From assembly GCA_007449985.2 (NCBI GenBank), contig VIIQ02000051.1, positions 471,460 to 535,459 on the forward strand: a stretch of DNA of 64,000 bases. Direction: 5' to 3'. The notes beneath the pieces were generated by a model. The model worked only from the letters and a program-made list of their open reading frames with translations, was not told where the DNA came from and searched no databases. Shown here one piece after another: positions 36,082 through 47,863 of the stretch. Both the position numbers and the translations under genes were made by a program. Positions within the stretch are counted from its first letter, which is position 1; each line of letters begins with the position of its first letter. This DNA is from Desmodesmus armatus (taxonomy: Eukaryota; Chlorophyta; Chlorophyceae; Sphaeropleales; Scenedesmaceae).

Positions 36082-36790
36082 CCACAAACCAAACTGGCAC
36101 CATCACCCAGCCAAAACCGCCGCAGCACTTGACAGCAGCGTCTTCTCCGCCTTTGCCAGCCTCCGCAAACACATGTCAACCGCCTGCGCCTGCAGGGCGC
36201 CTGCGTCTCCCTGCGCCACAACCAGGGTCCAACCCGCAGCTTCAGGAAGCTACCCAAGCCCTTGGCCAAGGCCCCCAGCGGCTGCTGCGATGCCAGCCGC
36301 GCAACAGCGGCCTCACACTCAGCGTCTATCACCCAGCCAAAACCGCCGCAGCACTTGACAACAACGCCTTCTCCGCCTTGGCCAGCCTCCGTAAACACAT
36401 GTCAACCGCCTGCGCCTGCAGGGCGCCTGCGTCTCCCTGCGCCACAACCCAGGGTCCAACCCGCAGCTTCAGAAGCTACCCAGACCCTTGGCCAAGGCCC
36501 CCAGCGGCTGCTGTGATGCCAGCCGCGCAACAGCGGCCTCACACTCAGCGTCTATTAACCAGCCAAAACTGCCGCAGCACTGGACAGCAGCGTCTTCTCC
36601 GCCTTTGCCAGCCTCCGCAAACACACGTCAACCGCCTGCGCCTGCAGGGCGCCTGCGTCTCCCTGCGCCACAACCCAGGGTCCAACCCGCAGCTTCAGGA
36701 AGCTACCCAGACCCTTGGCCAAGGCCCCCAGCGGCTGCTGCGATGCCAGCCGCGCGACGGCGGCCTCACACTCAGCGTCTGACACAAAGC
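36082..36790 (-). repeat. ~235-bp tandem triplication of the NOM1 terminal exon
   Basis: The final coding segment (SDAECEAAVARLASQQPLGA through CLRRLAKAEKTLLSS) is present three times head-to-tail: 36555-36790 (used), about 36320-36554 and about 36085-36318. A TAA at 36555-36557, just inside the first repeat junction, ends the protein. The other two copies are very similar and largely open, but lie after the stop. Confidence 0.92.
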
Positions 36791-39700
36791 CGCTCAGCAG
36801 CTGTTGCAAGGTGTGGCGCCACAGGAAGGTCTCCTTGCTGGTCCAGCTGCCCGCTGCATCAAAGTCGATCTGCAAAACACACCAACAGGCGATCAGTAGG
36901 GCAACAGCAACTCCCCGCAACATCAATGTCCACTTGCAAACCACACCAATCAAGCGATCAGTAGGCCAACAGCACCAAACATGAGGCGCAGTGGGCCATT
37001 GATGAATCTGTATATGGGAGACACATGCCCCGTGCACTGCACGAGCCTGAAGTTAGCAGGTCAGCAAACAAGACAGCTTAGGCAACTGGCAGGCTAGTCA
37101 GAGCAGCCAGCACGTCCCCCGTGCAGGCTGATCAGAGCAGCCAACAGTTCAACAGAGTTAGTCAGCGCAGCCAGCATGTCATCCGTGCAGGACTCACAGG
37201 CTTGAGGGCGCTGAGGGGCAGCACGCATGAGGACAGCAGTTGGCCCACCAGGCCAGCCAAGCACAGCAGCCGCCGGGGCTCTGTGCTGGTGGCAGCCTTC
37301 CACTGGTCCCACAAGCAGTACTGCAGAGTCACCTGCATGAACACATGCATACACACACACCAGGTTCAACCTGTTGGTTCTGCCTGTCGGGAGGATTGTA
37401 TTGGTTGTCATCAAGCTTAGTGTCTTACACACATGCATGTATGGGAGGAGGTAGCTGCTTGCAGTCCCTGTGTCAACAAGACTGCCCGACATCCGACGCA
37501 GTGGGCATATGATACATGCATCTTCACTTGTGAAACAAACGCACACAGACCCAAAAAACGACACCCGGGCAACATGCCCAGCAGCTGTTGCGACAACAGA
37601 GCAGCCTATGCTATCCAAACACCTGACGCTCCCGTCTGCAACAGGCCCTAACACCCTGTGCCAAAGGTGTACTTGCAGGCATGCTGTGACTGCCAAACCA
37701 CCTGCTTATGCATGCAATTTCACAACACTGCTGGACCAGCTGCCAAACCATTGGCATGATGGGCTACTGCGGGCACTTTCACGACGACTGTTGCCCCAGC
37801 TGCCACAGCAGCCCGCTATGACCTCACCTTGTACCCTTTTGACACCGCTGCCAATCTGGCTGCCAAGTGGCCATAGTAGGGGTTGTACCTCGCTTCCTGC
37901 AGGCAGCACTCAACCACCACCCGCACCACCTCACGGCTCGGTCACCCTGCAGCAACAACAGCAGCAGCACCAGCAGGTACTGTGACGCTGGCTCCCTACG
38001 GGGTGTTCAGGCTGAGCCTGAACCATGTAACAGTAGCAGTAACGCCACCAGATAGTGCAGCCATAGCATCACGAGGTCTTGTAATATCCCATCTAACATA
38101 ACCACTTGCTACACCCCTTCAACAGCTAGATTACCCTCTCGCTTCCAAGTTGGACCAGCTGGCCCATACAGGAAGTGAGCGGCAAGGACTGTCCATAGCA
38201 AGCAAGCTCGGCAAGGCAAAAACAAGCAGGTATCTGGGAGGTACAGGTTCAGAACGTACTCCTTCGTCTCGTGAACATAGCCAGCACACCGGTTAGCTGC
38301 ATTATCCCCGCACCCCCAGCAACAATGCAAAAACACAGAATATGATAGTGGCTGGTCCTGGCCTGAGTGCATACATGTATGCCCTTTTTTAACTCACAAA
38401 GTAATCCACATGTGCACACCGCACGCACGCACGCACACACATGCGCACACCCGCACCCCATCACTCCCCATCCCCCCCCCCCACCTGTGGCATGTATTCT
38501 TAATGTTCACCCCCCCCCCCCACCTGTGGCATGTATTCTTAATGTCCCCCCCCCCCCCACCCCACCTGTGGCATGTATTCTTAATGTTCACCCCCCCCCC
38601 CCCCCCCCACCTGTGGCATGTATTCTTAATGTTCACCCCCCCCCCACCTGTGGCATGTATTCTTAATGTTCACCCCCCCCCCCACCCCACCCCATACCAC
38701 TGCCCCCAACCCCCCCCCCCCCCCACCTTCAGCGGCAGCCGCAGCAGCTTCTCACAGGCCTCTGCACGACTGGCGTGTATTCTTGGCGTTCAACACCCCC
38801 TCCCCCACACACACACACACCCCTCCCCCCACCCCTCCCCCACACCCCTCAATACCACCCCGCCCCCACCTTCAGCGGCAGCCGCAGCAGCTTCTCACAC
38901 GCCTCTGCACAGTCCTCACTCCCCATCACCGCAACAAACACAGCGCGCCTGACATCCGTCGTCATCCTCATCCCCGCAGCAAGCTGCAGCAGCTGACCTG
39001 CGCCCACAGCACCCCCTGCCTGGCCGTCAGGGCCTGCAAAGGCAGCAGGCAGGACGCCGTCCTCTGCATCTGCTGCCGCCGCGGCGGCTGCGGCGGCTGC
39101 TGCAGCACTGCTGCCAAGGGTTTCAGCCAGGACGCCTGGCAGCAGTCCGGCAGCAGCGTCTGTGGCAGCGGGGTGCCACCACATGCCTGCAAATGCAAAG
39201 GGGTGCAGGAATGAACATCACGGGATGCACGCCAAAAGTGTTGCCCGGGGGGGGGGGGTACTGTTTTGGTGTTGGATTTCCAACAGCAGCGCACAGGGTG
39301 TCAGCGTGCTGCACGGCATTCGCAACACCACAGCAACAGGGAAACAGCCAAGGGCTTCAGTGAAGCCAGTCCCTATCAGTGTCTGGCAGCCTATCACGCT
39401 GATCCACCCAGTGAACAGGCTCCCTGCATCACATGTACCTCAATAGGCTTGGAGGTGATGCGCAAAGTCGCAGCCTGCCTGACTCACCCTGCACCAATGC
39501 TACAAGGCAACCTACTAGGTATGGTGTGTGGGTTCGAGGTCCCATGCTTTTTTTGGGCCAGGCGTTGGGCACCTCCTGAAATAGGGTGTGCGGCGTCCCT
39601 CATCGGTGAGGCTTTGCCTCCGGCCCCCGGCAGTCGAGTTAACTCGGCTGAGTGTGTGTGGCCAGCCGGTGGGGGGTGCGCCCTCCCTGTAACCTTCAAG

Positions 39701-42700
39701 TCAAAAGTACTAGGTAGCACCTAGCAAAGGCAGTGCCCTGCTCACCTTTCTTGTTCGGCTGCACCAATTTGGCCCAGCTGATGTTGGCCAGAGTGACATC
39801 ATCCACCCCCAACTGCTTCACCCACTTCAGCAAGCCAGGTTGCAGCACAGCAGCAGCACCGCCACGCCCCTTCGCTTTGCCAGCTGCTGCAGCCGCTGCT
39901 GCTGCAGCTTTGCTGGCCTTGCCCTCTCGCAGCCTGCGCAGTCAAACATGGTGACAGATAAGACCGATACCAGAAAGCCCCAATGACTAATCAAGCAACA
40001 GACGGTGGCTCTAGGGACTGAATGCTGTCACTGCCACGATGTAAACAGTACAGCAGAGTACAATACAGTGACACCCAGTATAGTACAGTAAAACCCAGTA
40101 CAGTAACACCCTCTGGAGGGCCCCAGCGAGGTGCTGAGCAAAATTGCCCCCAGCGTCATCATTCAGTCCTGCTTGGGATGCAAACATGGGCCACACCGCA
40201 GGGCTTTACCAAACAGCTTCTACTACAACTTGGGCCTAGAAGGGGGCCCGGGGGACCAGTAGGAGGCCACAGGGAGAGCCTCACCAATGAGGCACACCTA
40301 GCACCCTCTATGCCAGGAGGCATCCAGCACCCTGACAACAATCTGTGTGCTCACCTGTTGTTTTTTATGTCCATGACAAGCTCCAGCATAATCTCAGCAC
40401 GCTTGCTCATGCCTCCTGCAGACCCTGCCGAGGCGGCTCGGTTGTGCACAGCCAGCACAAAGTCCTGCAGGAGCATGCAGGCAACGCAATGACAGCTCAA
40501 GCCATGAAATTGCCAAAATGCTAAGGTGGTCAAGCCATTGTGTGGAGAGCCTGCCGTCTGGAGCGCCTGCCCAGCAGCGGAACTATCCACTTGTAGGACA
40601 TCTCTGCACTAACTTCGCCCATCGCAACATCTGTGCTCAGAGCTTAAACACATATGCCCTCGTTGACACATTGACACACAGATGTCGTAGAAGCAGTATG
40701 CCACAGACAGACACAGGAGATATCAGTGTGGCTGTCACCCTTTCGTGCAAGTGCCTGAGTTCGCCTCCTACGTGCTCCTTCGTGCTCCCAGAGACTTGCA
40801 CGAGGCATGCTGCAAAAGTTGGGGGTCACCCCCACCGGCGACCAGCACCCACCCATCCAACCCACACCCTCCTACCTTCATAGCAGCAGGGTCTGCGCTG
40901 CGCAGCTGCAGCCCAACTGCATTCAGCAGGGTGAGCATCATGGCCACATCAGACTCGGTGAAGCGCCGCGTCAACTCAACAAGCACGCTGCAGGACAGCC
41001 ACGCAGCCAGGCAGCCAGGCAGACACAACCGCAAGCAGAGAGTGCGAGGGCATGTGACAGAGGATGCCGTCAAAAGATCTGCACCAGGAACTGAATTGCG
41101 CAGCAGCTCTCGCCAACATGAAAGCGGTTGAATTAGCATGTGAACAGGCACCAACACACCAAGTGTGCAGAGCGGCCCCTTGCATGGCCAGCGCCATTGG
41201 CCGACGGCAAGCCTTACACCACCTTTGTGTGGATTCAGGTGATAACTCGAAAACTTGGTGCCAAGACAGACAGGCATGCAGCCAGTGCTGAGCATTGATT
41301 TTTGCTGCCAACTGCTTGGTGGCCGGGAGTACCCTGGGCTGCAACCCGGTGCAACTAGGCTAGTGATCAACATGAGTGCAGGTTTTGACCTGAGGCTTGT
41401 CCTGCGCAAGCACATCAGGCAAGGTTGAGACTGTTTGCCCCACCTGTACATGCAGTCTGCAGCTACGAGCCCGGCGCTGTAGCAGTATGCCAGAAGCATA
41501 ATCAGGTTGTGGCATGCCAAGCCATCACCAGCCGTGTAAGCCTGCGGTCAGACAACGCAACATCAGACACGCATGCAACTGGCAAGGATTCCAGCGTCAC
41601 CCAGACAAACAAGATGCGCGCACTGTGCCGTCCACATTGCAAAGTGTAAGTCAACCAGTTGTTGAAAGCAGTGCAAATACAGCGTTGCTGACTCAGCCTG
41701 TCAATCCTACTTCCTGTAAAGAGACAGCCGACGAAACACACCTGTTCTAGGCGGCCCACAGTCTGTTCCAGGAAGCGCGCGCTGATGTCCTGCGCCCGTG
41801 CGCTGGCGGTCAGGCCGGCAACAAACACCGCCACAACAGCTGCAAACTGCTCGGTGGCACGGGGGCCCTCGGCAACCGCTGACAGCAGACCTGCGTAGCA
41901 ATACCAGGAGACACACGACAAAAGACTCAAACTTGAAAGCACGGCAAGAAGGATGCGTGCAGCCGGACATGCTGTGTCATGGTGCAACAAAGGCCGACTG
42001 CAACCGCAGCAACTGATCTTGCTGTGTAGCTAACTGGCCCTGCTGCTGTCGACCTGTCTTACTGCAAAGTGAAGCACAGTGTGGCTGACCTCCGCAATAC
42101 AGCAGTACTGTAGGCAGACGCAGTTGAAGGAAAGATCAGCCAGGATACACCCCCTTGTTTCCCAACGCCGTAGCATTACACCCATCGCGCCACATCACCT
42201 GCTCTCTTCCAACACTGCTTCAGCCACAGCGCGCCTGCCCTCCCTCCGCTATCCACCTGCCTGTATCATTACCCAAGCACAGTCTGGCTGACCCCAGCAC
42301 AACAGCAGTACTGTGCGCAGACCCGGGTAACTGTCTTGCACCTCCATATACAAACCCTGTTGCACTTTTCTACGGCTCACCACTGGCACAACTTTCATTG
42401 CTTCCCACAAAAACCACACCAGCACAACAGCAGTACTGTGAGCAGAGGCAGTTGACTGCTCACCTTCTGATACTGCCTCAGCCACAGCCCGCCTGCCCTC
42501 CGTCTCGTAGAGACCCAGTATGTCCCGCACGATGCCCTGCAGGTTTGCCTCTGCAAGCCTGTCCAGCACAGCAGACACGACAGCATAGCATAGTGTTGCA
42601 CGTGCACGGTCGCCACGCATGATACCTGCTGACGGGCAGGAACTGCCGCCGCACGCGCAAGGGGATGCAACGAAAGTTCAACGCCAGCCACAGACGCCAA

Positions 42701-45700
42701 ATCCATCACAGAGGGCACATCAAAGAACCGCCGCAATACCACTGATCAAGTGCATTGCCTCACGTCAGCAGTGCCTACGCATCTTGTGGGCAGCGCTGCA
42801 CTTCCTTTCCAGCAGTGCCGCTTTCTAGTCAAGAGGCCCGTGCTGCTGCCTTTGGGGGCCATGGCCTGCCCAAGCTTCATAGTGTCTCCACAGAAACGCA
42901 GCTGCGACCCTGCCAAGGCTTTGGCAGTCTTTTATCTTATAAATAGGACGCTGGGTTTGTCACATGGTGCCCTGTGGGCGTGTGAGTAAACTTGCTGCTG
43001 CATGCACAACGACCTACTAGCAAAAACAGTGTGAAAAAATGATGACAGATGGTGCTTCACTTGACACCTACCTGTTCAGCAGTCCAGTAATCCTGCGCTG
43101 CACTGCCACAGGCAAACTGCTGCCTGCATCTGCACTCCCTCCTGCTGCTGCGGCCGCAGCCGCCTGCGCCCTGCGCAGCGCCGGGGGGATGTACTTCGCC
43201 GCACTGGGGGCTGCTGCAGCAGCCTGACCTTGCTGCTCCGTGCTGATGTCCTTCCCCCCACGGCTGCTGCCGCCATCATCACCAACACCTCCGTCCTCAG
43301 CTGCCGCTGCTGCCTTCTGCCGCTGCTTTTTCAGCTGATGCTGATGCTGCCGCTCTGCGTCACTGTCGCTGCCGCCTGCATCATCCAAGTCTTCAGAGCT
43401 GCCTGCTTCCTCAGAGTCCCTCAGGTCGCCGCTGCTGCCACTGCCAAGCTCTGAACCCTCCAGGCCATCTGAACCTCCTCCCTCCTCTGACCCGTCGCTG
43501 TCTGACCCTTCCAAGCCATCGCCTGATGAGTCATCCCCACTAAGGCTCACCATTACGTCGTCACCGCTGCCCAGCATGTCATCATCGCTGAACCCTGCCA
43601 CACCCTCCTCGTCAGATGACTCATCCTCCCCGTCAGATGACTCATCCTCCGATCCCCCAAACCCAAAGGGGTCAGACAGGTCCTGAGAGTCTGACCCATC
43701 ACCTCTGCCTGACTGATCACCTTCCCCATCTGACTCCCCGTCTGACCCTGCGCCTGCGCCTGCTGCTTTGCGCTGCAAGCTGTCTGGCAGCAGCTGCGTG
43801 ATGCCAGACAGAAAGTCATCCAAACCATCCTCGGGCCCGCTGCGTTGGGAGCCCTGCACACCAGCAGGACAGCAGCAGGAGACAGCAGGACAGCAGCAAG
43901 ACAGCACAAGCAGGACAACAGCAAGACAACACCAGCAGGACAGCAGCAGGAGACAGCAGGACAGCAGCAAGACAGCACAAGCAGGACAACAGCAAGACAA
44001 CACCAGCAGGACAGCAGCAGGAGACAGCAGGACAGCAGCAAGACAGCACAAGCAGGACAACAGCAAGACAGCACCAGCAGGACAGCAGCAGGAGACAGCA
44101 GGACAGCAGCAAGACAACACAAGCAGGACAACAGCAAGACAACACCAGCAGGACAGCAGCAGGAGACAGCAGGACAGCAGCAAGACAACACAAGCAGGAC
44201 AGCAGCAGGAGGAATCAGGACAGCAGCAAGACAGCAGAAGCAGGACAACAGCAAGACAACACAAGCAGTACAGCCACAGGAGACAGCAACGCAGTGCAGC
44301 TTAGCCACCTGACCTGGCCTATTGTGCAACTTGCCAGCACGCTTTCTTGTCCTGTTGACTGGCTAGTTTGCTGGCATGTGGGCACCTCTGTTTGAATCAT
44401 GCTGAGCAGCTAAGGACAAGCTGTGCAGTCCTTCAGCAGGGTCTGCTGCCTGCTTCATCAGCAAGATATGCCCTTATCATCCTCCAATCAGTGCTGTGAT
44501 TGCCTTCAGAGCTGGGCAGTGTGATGGTGCAGAGTATCTAGCAGTGAACACACTCACAACTGCCAGACACAAGCCAGTACAGCAGAATGTGGTATCACCC
44601 TGTATCTGAGCCAGGGAACCAGAGTGGGAGTGGGAGTGGGAGTGGGAGTGGGAGTGGGAGGGCTGGCTAGAGCTGAGGTTTGGGATCCCCTTCCACAATT
44701 ACTGTACTGTACTATACTGTATCACCAACAAGAAACACACAGAATGCACCACCTACACCCGCTGGCCAGGTGCCCCAGCCTTGCATAGGCCAGCCACCCA
44801 CCTTCTTGACCTTCAGTTTGCGTGCTAGCTCCCGCTCTGTACGCAAATCCTGCAGAAAAGCTGCCTGCAAACTGCCTCCCCCAGCTACTGCTGCTGCTGC
44901 TGCTGCTTTGCTGGGAGCAGCAACACCCTGCTCTGCAAGCAAGTCATAAAACAAAGTTTTCTTGTTGTCGCCGCCACTGCTGCTGCGGGCCTTGTTGCTG
45001 GCGGCGGCTGCTGCTGGTGGTGCGGCTGCTCTGTCGCCATGTCGCCGTGTCGACAAGCTAGGCTGCTGCTCTGCGCGTTGCTGTTGCGGCTGGTGCTGCT
45101 GCGGCACCTGCTTGAGCCGCTTGGCTGGCTGCTGTGTAGGCGCAGTAACCTGCAGGAAGGGCGCAGTGCAGCAACGCAGTGTGGACGCGGTGCTGGCCTG
45201 TCCATGCAGAGGGGAGGGCCTCACGATGGCTTACATATCATGCATGCGTCCTGTCCGCTGTTGCTGGATAGGGACAGCACCGCAGTGGCGCAGTGAAAGC
45301 TGTTGCTGTGAGCCAACATGCGAGCTACCCAGCGCAGTTTCACATGCATGCACACATGCACTAATGACTCAGCTGCACAGGGCCACCAGGAAGACCCTTG
45401 CAAAAGCCGATACGGCTTACAACCCACCTCAACGCGCCTCTTGCCCCCTACAGCCGGCTGTTGCTGCTGCTGCTGTACCTGCTGTTGCTGTGTGCCAGCG
45501 TGCCGCTGCTGCGCATGCTGCTGCTGTGCCTCGTAGCGATGATGCTTCTTCTCCTGCCTGGCAGCTTTTCGCTGCTCCTTCCTCTTGGCTGGTCTGTGCG
45601 TGAACACCGGCGGGCCTCCGCTGCTGCTGCCATGACCGCCGCGGCCCCCACCACGGCCAAAGCTCCCCCTGCCGCCCCTGCCAGCGCTGCCACCTCCCCT

Positions 45701-46117
45701 TCCCTGCCCTCCTCCTGGCGTGGACAAGGGCAGCACCAGCACCAGCAGAAGCAGTGCACCAGAAATCATGATGTCATGTACGAGGTTTAATTAATATGTA
45801 GAGTCTACTTATAAATTATGGGTTGTATATGTAGGTCTGATGTAGGAACTAAGGCAGCCATGTACTGTCTGACGTTGCTTATGGTGAGTGGCTTTCTGCC
45901 CCTGGGATATGGATGTTGCAGCTGCACAGATTGTAGAGGGACCATATGGCCACAGCATCAGTTGGAAGGCACTAGCCAGGTTGGCTGTGGGTTTTGATCG
46001 GGACCTACCAGTTTGCGGGCCTCCCACTTGCTGCTGCAACGACCAGGGCAGGGTGGGGCCTGCGTCACGCCTGCTGCTGAACCCACCCCGGGAGCCACGA
46101 CCCCCGCCTCTAGACAT
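36555..46117 (-). CDS. NOM1: nucleolar MIF4G/MA3 domain protein, NOM1/SGD1 family
   Basis: Fourteen exons: 46117-46009, 45714-45428, 45149-44802, 43853-43072, 42558-42464, 41890-41742, 41541-41444, 40987-40876, 40464-40355, 39933-39746, 39186-38870, 37946-37828, 37332-37198, 36869-36555 (about 1054 aa). The N terminus is RG-rich, then basic (KRKEQRKAARQEKK), then a ~150-residue Ser/Asp/Glu-rich acidic tract and the family hallmark KYIPPALRRA. MIF4G helices follow (RITGLLNRLAEANLQGIV, AYTAGDGLACHNLIMLLAYC, AEIMLELVMDIKNNR), then RMTTDVRRAVFVAVMGSEDC and TLQYCLWDQW of the MA3 domain. NOM1/Sgd1 acts in 40S pre-rRNA processing in the nucleolus. Exon 12 needs one extra base near 37931 to read through into EVVRVVVECCLQEARYNPYY. 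All other phases fit. Confidence 0.9.
38475..38700. repeat. C-tract minisatellite in a NOM1 intron, five copies
   Basis: Unit is CACCTGTGGCATGTATTCTT followed by AATGTTCA and a run of 9-16 C, repeated five times between exons 11 and 12. Adjacent at 38728-38790 is a partial copy of the exon 11 end (LRLPLK region with donor), which also carries a GTGTATTCTTGGCGTTC variant of the unit. Confidence 0.92.
39555..39692 (-). repeat. dispersed repeat, copy B
   Basis: On the minus strand it shows ACCCCCCACCGGCTGGCCAC, ACACTCAGCCGAGTTAACTC, GACTGCCGGGGGC, CCTCACCGATGAGGGACGCC and CAGGAGGTGCCCAACGCC, matching copy C at 55490-55625 in the same order. It lies in a NOM1 intron. Confidence 0.7.
42185..42240 (-). 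repeat. decayed copy of the NOM1 exon 5 3' end
   Basis: The plus-strand words CTGCTTCAGCCACAGCGCGC and CTGCCCTCC mirror the true exon at 42470-42502 (CTGCCTCAGCCACAGCCCGC, CTGCCCTCC). The associated intron words CAGCAGTACTGT and GCACAGTNTGGCTGACC recur near 42085-42110, 42285-42320 and 42425-42445, showing a tandemly duplicated exon-intron unit. Confidence 0.7.
43860..44290. repeat. ~72-bp minisatellite filling NOM1 intron 3
   Basis: Five to six imperfect copies of a purine-rich unit built from AGCAGGACAGCAGCAGGAGA, CAGCAGGACAGCAGCAAGAC and AGCACAAGCAGGACAACAGC. The period is a multiple of three. On the minus strand it reads as an unbroken Cys/Leu/Val-rich repeat in frame with exon 4, so a retained intron would not introduce a stop. 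Confidence 0.92.
44621..44662. repeat. GGGAGT hexanucleotide microsatellite
   Basis: About seven tandem GGGAGT units in NOM1 intron 3, close to the exon 3 donor. Confidence 0.95.
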
Positions 46118-46587
46118 GATGTGGAAAGCTTGGGAGCACTGTCTTGTTGCAGCACTATGCAAGTGGCTGCTGCTGTTTTTGCTGCTGCTGGTGCTGCTGC
46201 TGCTGCTGCTGGCAGCAGCTTGCTGCTGATGCTGCTACTTTTGTGCTTTCAGCTGTATGTAGCGTCAAGCACCTGCTGATGGTGGATACATACGTCAATA
46301 GCACTTGCAAAGTGTAGCTGCCTGCAGAAAGGCTATTACTGATTTTCAGTCTGAGGACAGTGACTGATTTCTGCAACTGTCATCAGTCATCTCGCAAAGT
46401 CATACACTGCCAGTGAAATGTTATTGGTGATCTACCTCATAAGGAGTTCTTCAGGACGTTGTTGGGGTCTGTGCAAAGTCAGAACAGCACGCGATCTGGG
46501 TCAAGACCATCGAGCATCTCGCATGCAGTAGCGGGGCCACGTGGCGCATTCTGTCTCTCGCATACTTATAGCGCCACCCAAGCAGCG
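46118..46587. promoter_or_regulatory. probable bidirectional promoter of NOM1 and NDUFA8
   Basis: Only about 470 bp separate the ATG of NOM1 (minus) from the ATG of NDUFA8 (plus), which are transcribed away from each other. The interval includes a CTG tract (46165-46210), a TATCAT/ACTGATT-rich centre and both 5' UTRs. No canonical TATA box is evident. Confidence 0.55.
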
Positions 46588-47863
46588 ATGGCGGACCACC
46601 GGGCGACCAGCAGCGAGCTGTATGCCATGAGCAAGCACTTGGCAGTCAAGTGTGCCCAGCCAGAGGTGGCATACCTGAACTGCAAAGACAAATACAACCA
46701 TCCTGAGGACTGCCTGCAGGAAGCCAAAGCAGTGATCAAGTGCTCTGAGCACCTGTAAGTCCAGCCCAGTAACAGCAGGGAGCAACAGCAGAAGCGCCAA
46801 CAGTAGTAGAACAGCTGCTCTTGCTCACCCGCACATTGATGCAGGTGTTTAGTGCTGTGATCACGCAAGTGTGTCACTCGCGAGCAAGGCTTTAGTGACT
46901 GCTAGGCTGCACCCTCCAGCAGCACCGTGTTCAATACATGCTGCACGGCAGCCTTTGCACAACGTCATTCCACCAACACACTGCTGCCAAAATCCACCCC
47001 GACATGCCCTACCACAAGCATATGCAGTGTTATTGCCCACGCTACTTCTCTTCTGTTGCCTGCTGGCATTGCTGCTGTGCAGGCTGCTTGAGCTGTACGA
47101 CAAGGCGCCACGGGAGTTCAAGGATTGCATCGAGTGCTTGGACTACTACACGTGAGTAGTAGAACACCCCACAGTGCAGCACAAGTCGAGGGGCAGCTGC
47201 CGCAGCAGCAGCAGCAGCCACAGAACAGCAGCAGCACTGGGTGCAACTTGAAAGGGTCTTGACCCTACCTTTGGGCATTTTCCTGCAAAAGAAAGTCCTT
47301 CTCTGTTCAGTCGGCGTAGGGTTTGCCCCCAGTTGCAGCAATGTTGGGAGAGGCCGTGACAGTCATGGCTCTGCGCAAAGTGGGCCTAACTGCTTCTCCA
47401 TACAGCAGAATCACCACTCAGTGCTGAGGTTGGCACTATGGCAGGCCTGTTGGGCACCATTGCTGCCACACGCCAAAACATGCCAGACCAGCATAATTCT
47501 GTCAACCGTGACAGTAGGAGGTCCGGCGGTCCCTTCTACACATTCACCTCATGCACCACCAGCCTATGCAGGTCACGCTGTTTCATCAGCTGGCCCCGTG
47601 CGCAACGGGGCCCGTGACGGGCGGCAGCAGCTGATCTCAAGGGGCGCTGGCCCGCCGTCATCATCTTTGAAAGGCCTAAGCAGCCGCAGCTTATCTTGGG
47701 GGTAGGTGTGTGCGTCCCAAATCTCGTGACGCACACCAACACGCGGCTGACAGCTGTGTCCTTGCTGTGTGTCATGTCATGGTATACATGCAGGCTTGAC
47801 CTGAAGAAATGCCACAAGGAGCTGCAAACCTTGGAGAAGGCAATGCCACTGGACGGCAAGTGA
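46588..47863 (+). CDS. NDUFA8: mitochondrial complex I subunit NDUFA8 (PGIV, 19 kDa)
   Basis: Three exons: 46588-46754, 47083-47151, 47794-47863, with phase 2 at both introns, giving 101 aa. The protein has the twin CX9C arrangement of this intermembrane-space subunit: KCAQPEVAYLNCK, then PEDCLQEAKAVIKCSE, then CIECLDYYTLDLKKC, ending LEKAMPLDGK. Plant and animal NDUFA8 carry the same order (VAFLKCK, PEKCL, VTRC, CLDYYTNEFDLCR). The subunit is imported and oxidised by the MIA40/ERV1 disulfide relay and sits on the proximal membrane arm of NADH:ubiquinone oxidoreductase. The start MADHRATSSEL is preferred because upstream in-frame sequence is not conserved-looking. Length is close to the plant protein. 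No targeting presequence is expected, in line with the sequence. Confidence 0.9.

Noticed and set aside
36078..36782. Long plus-strand open frame (234 codons) rich in Pro/Arg/Ala
   Set aside because: It is the antisense of the triplicated NOM1 terminal exon; the repeat and GC bias keep it open.
38394..38952. Pro/Thr/His-rich plus-strand frames and Gly-rich minus-strand frames
   Set aside because: Produced by the C-tract minisatellite and poly-C runs in a NOM1 intron.
39520..39560. GGGTTCGAGGTCCC followed by T7, resembling a pol III B box and terminator
   Set aside because: No tRNA-like fold or A box at the right spacing could be found; the word may be part of a dispersed repeat.
43816..44329. 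Cys/Leu-rich repeat protein on the minus strand
   Set aside because: It is the minisatellite of NOM1 intron 3, bounded by valid splice sites; open only because the period is a multiple of three. Reported as a finding, not a gene.
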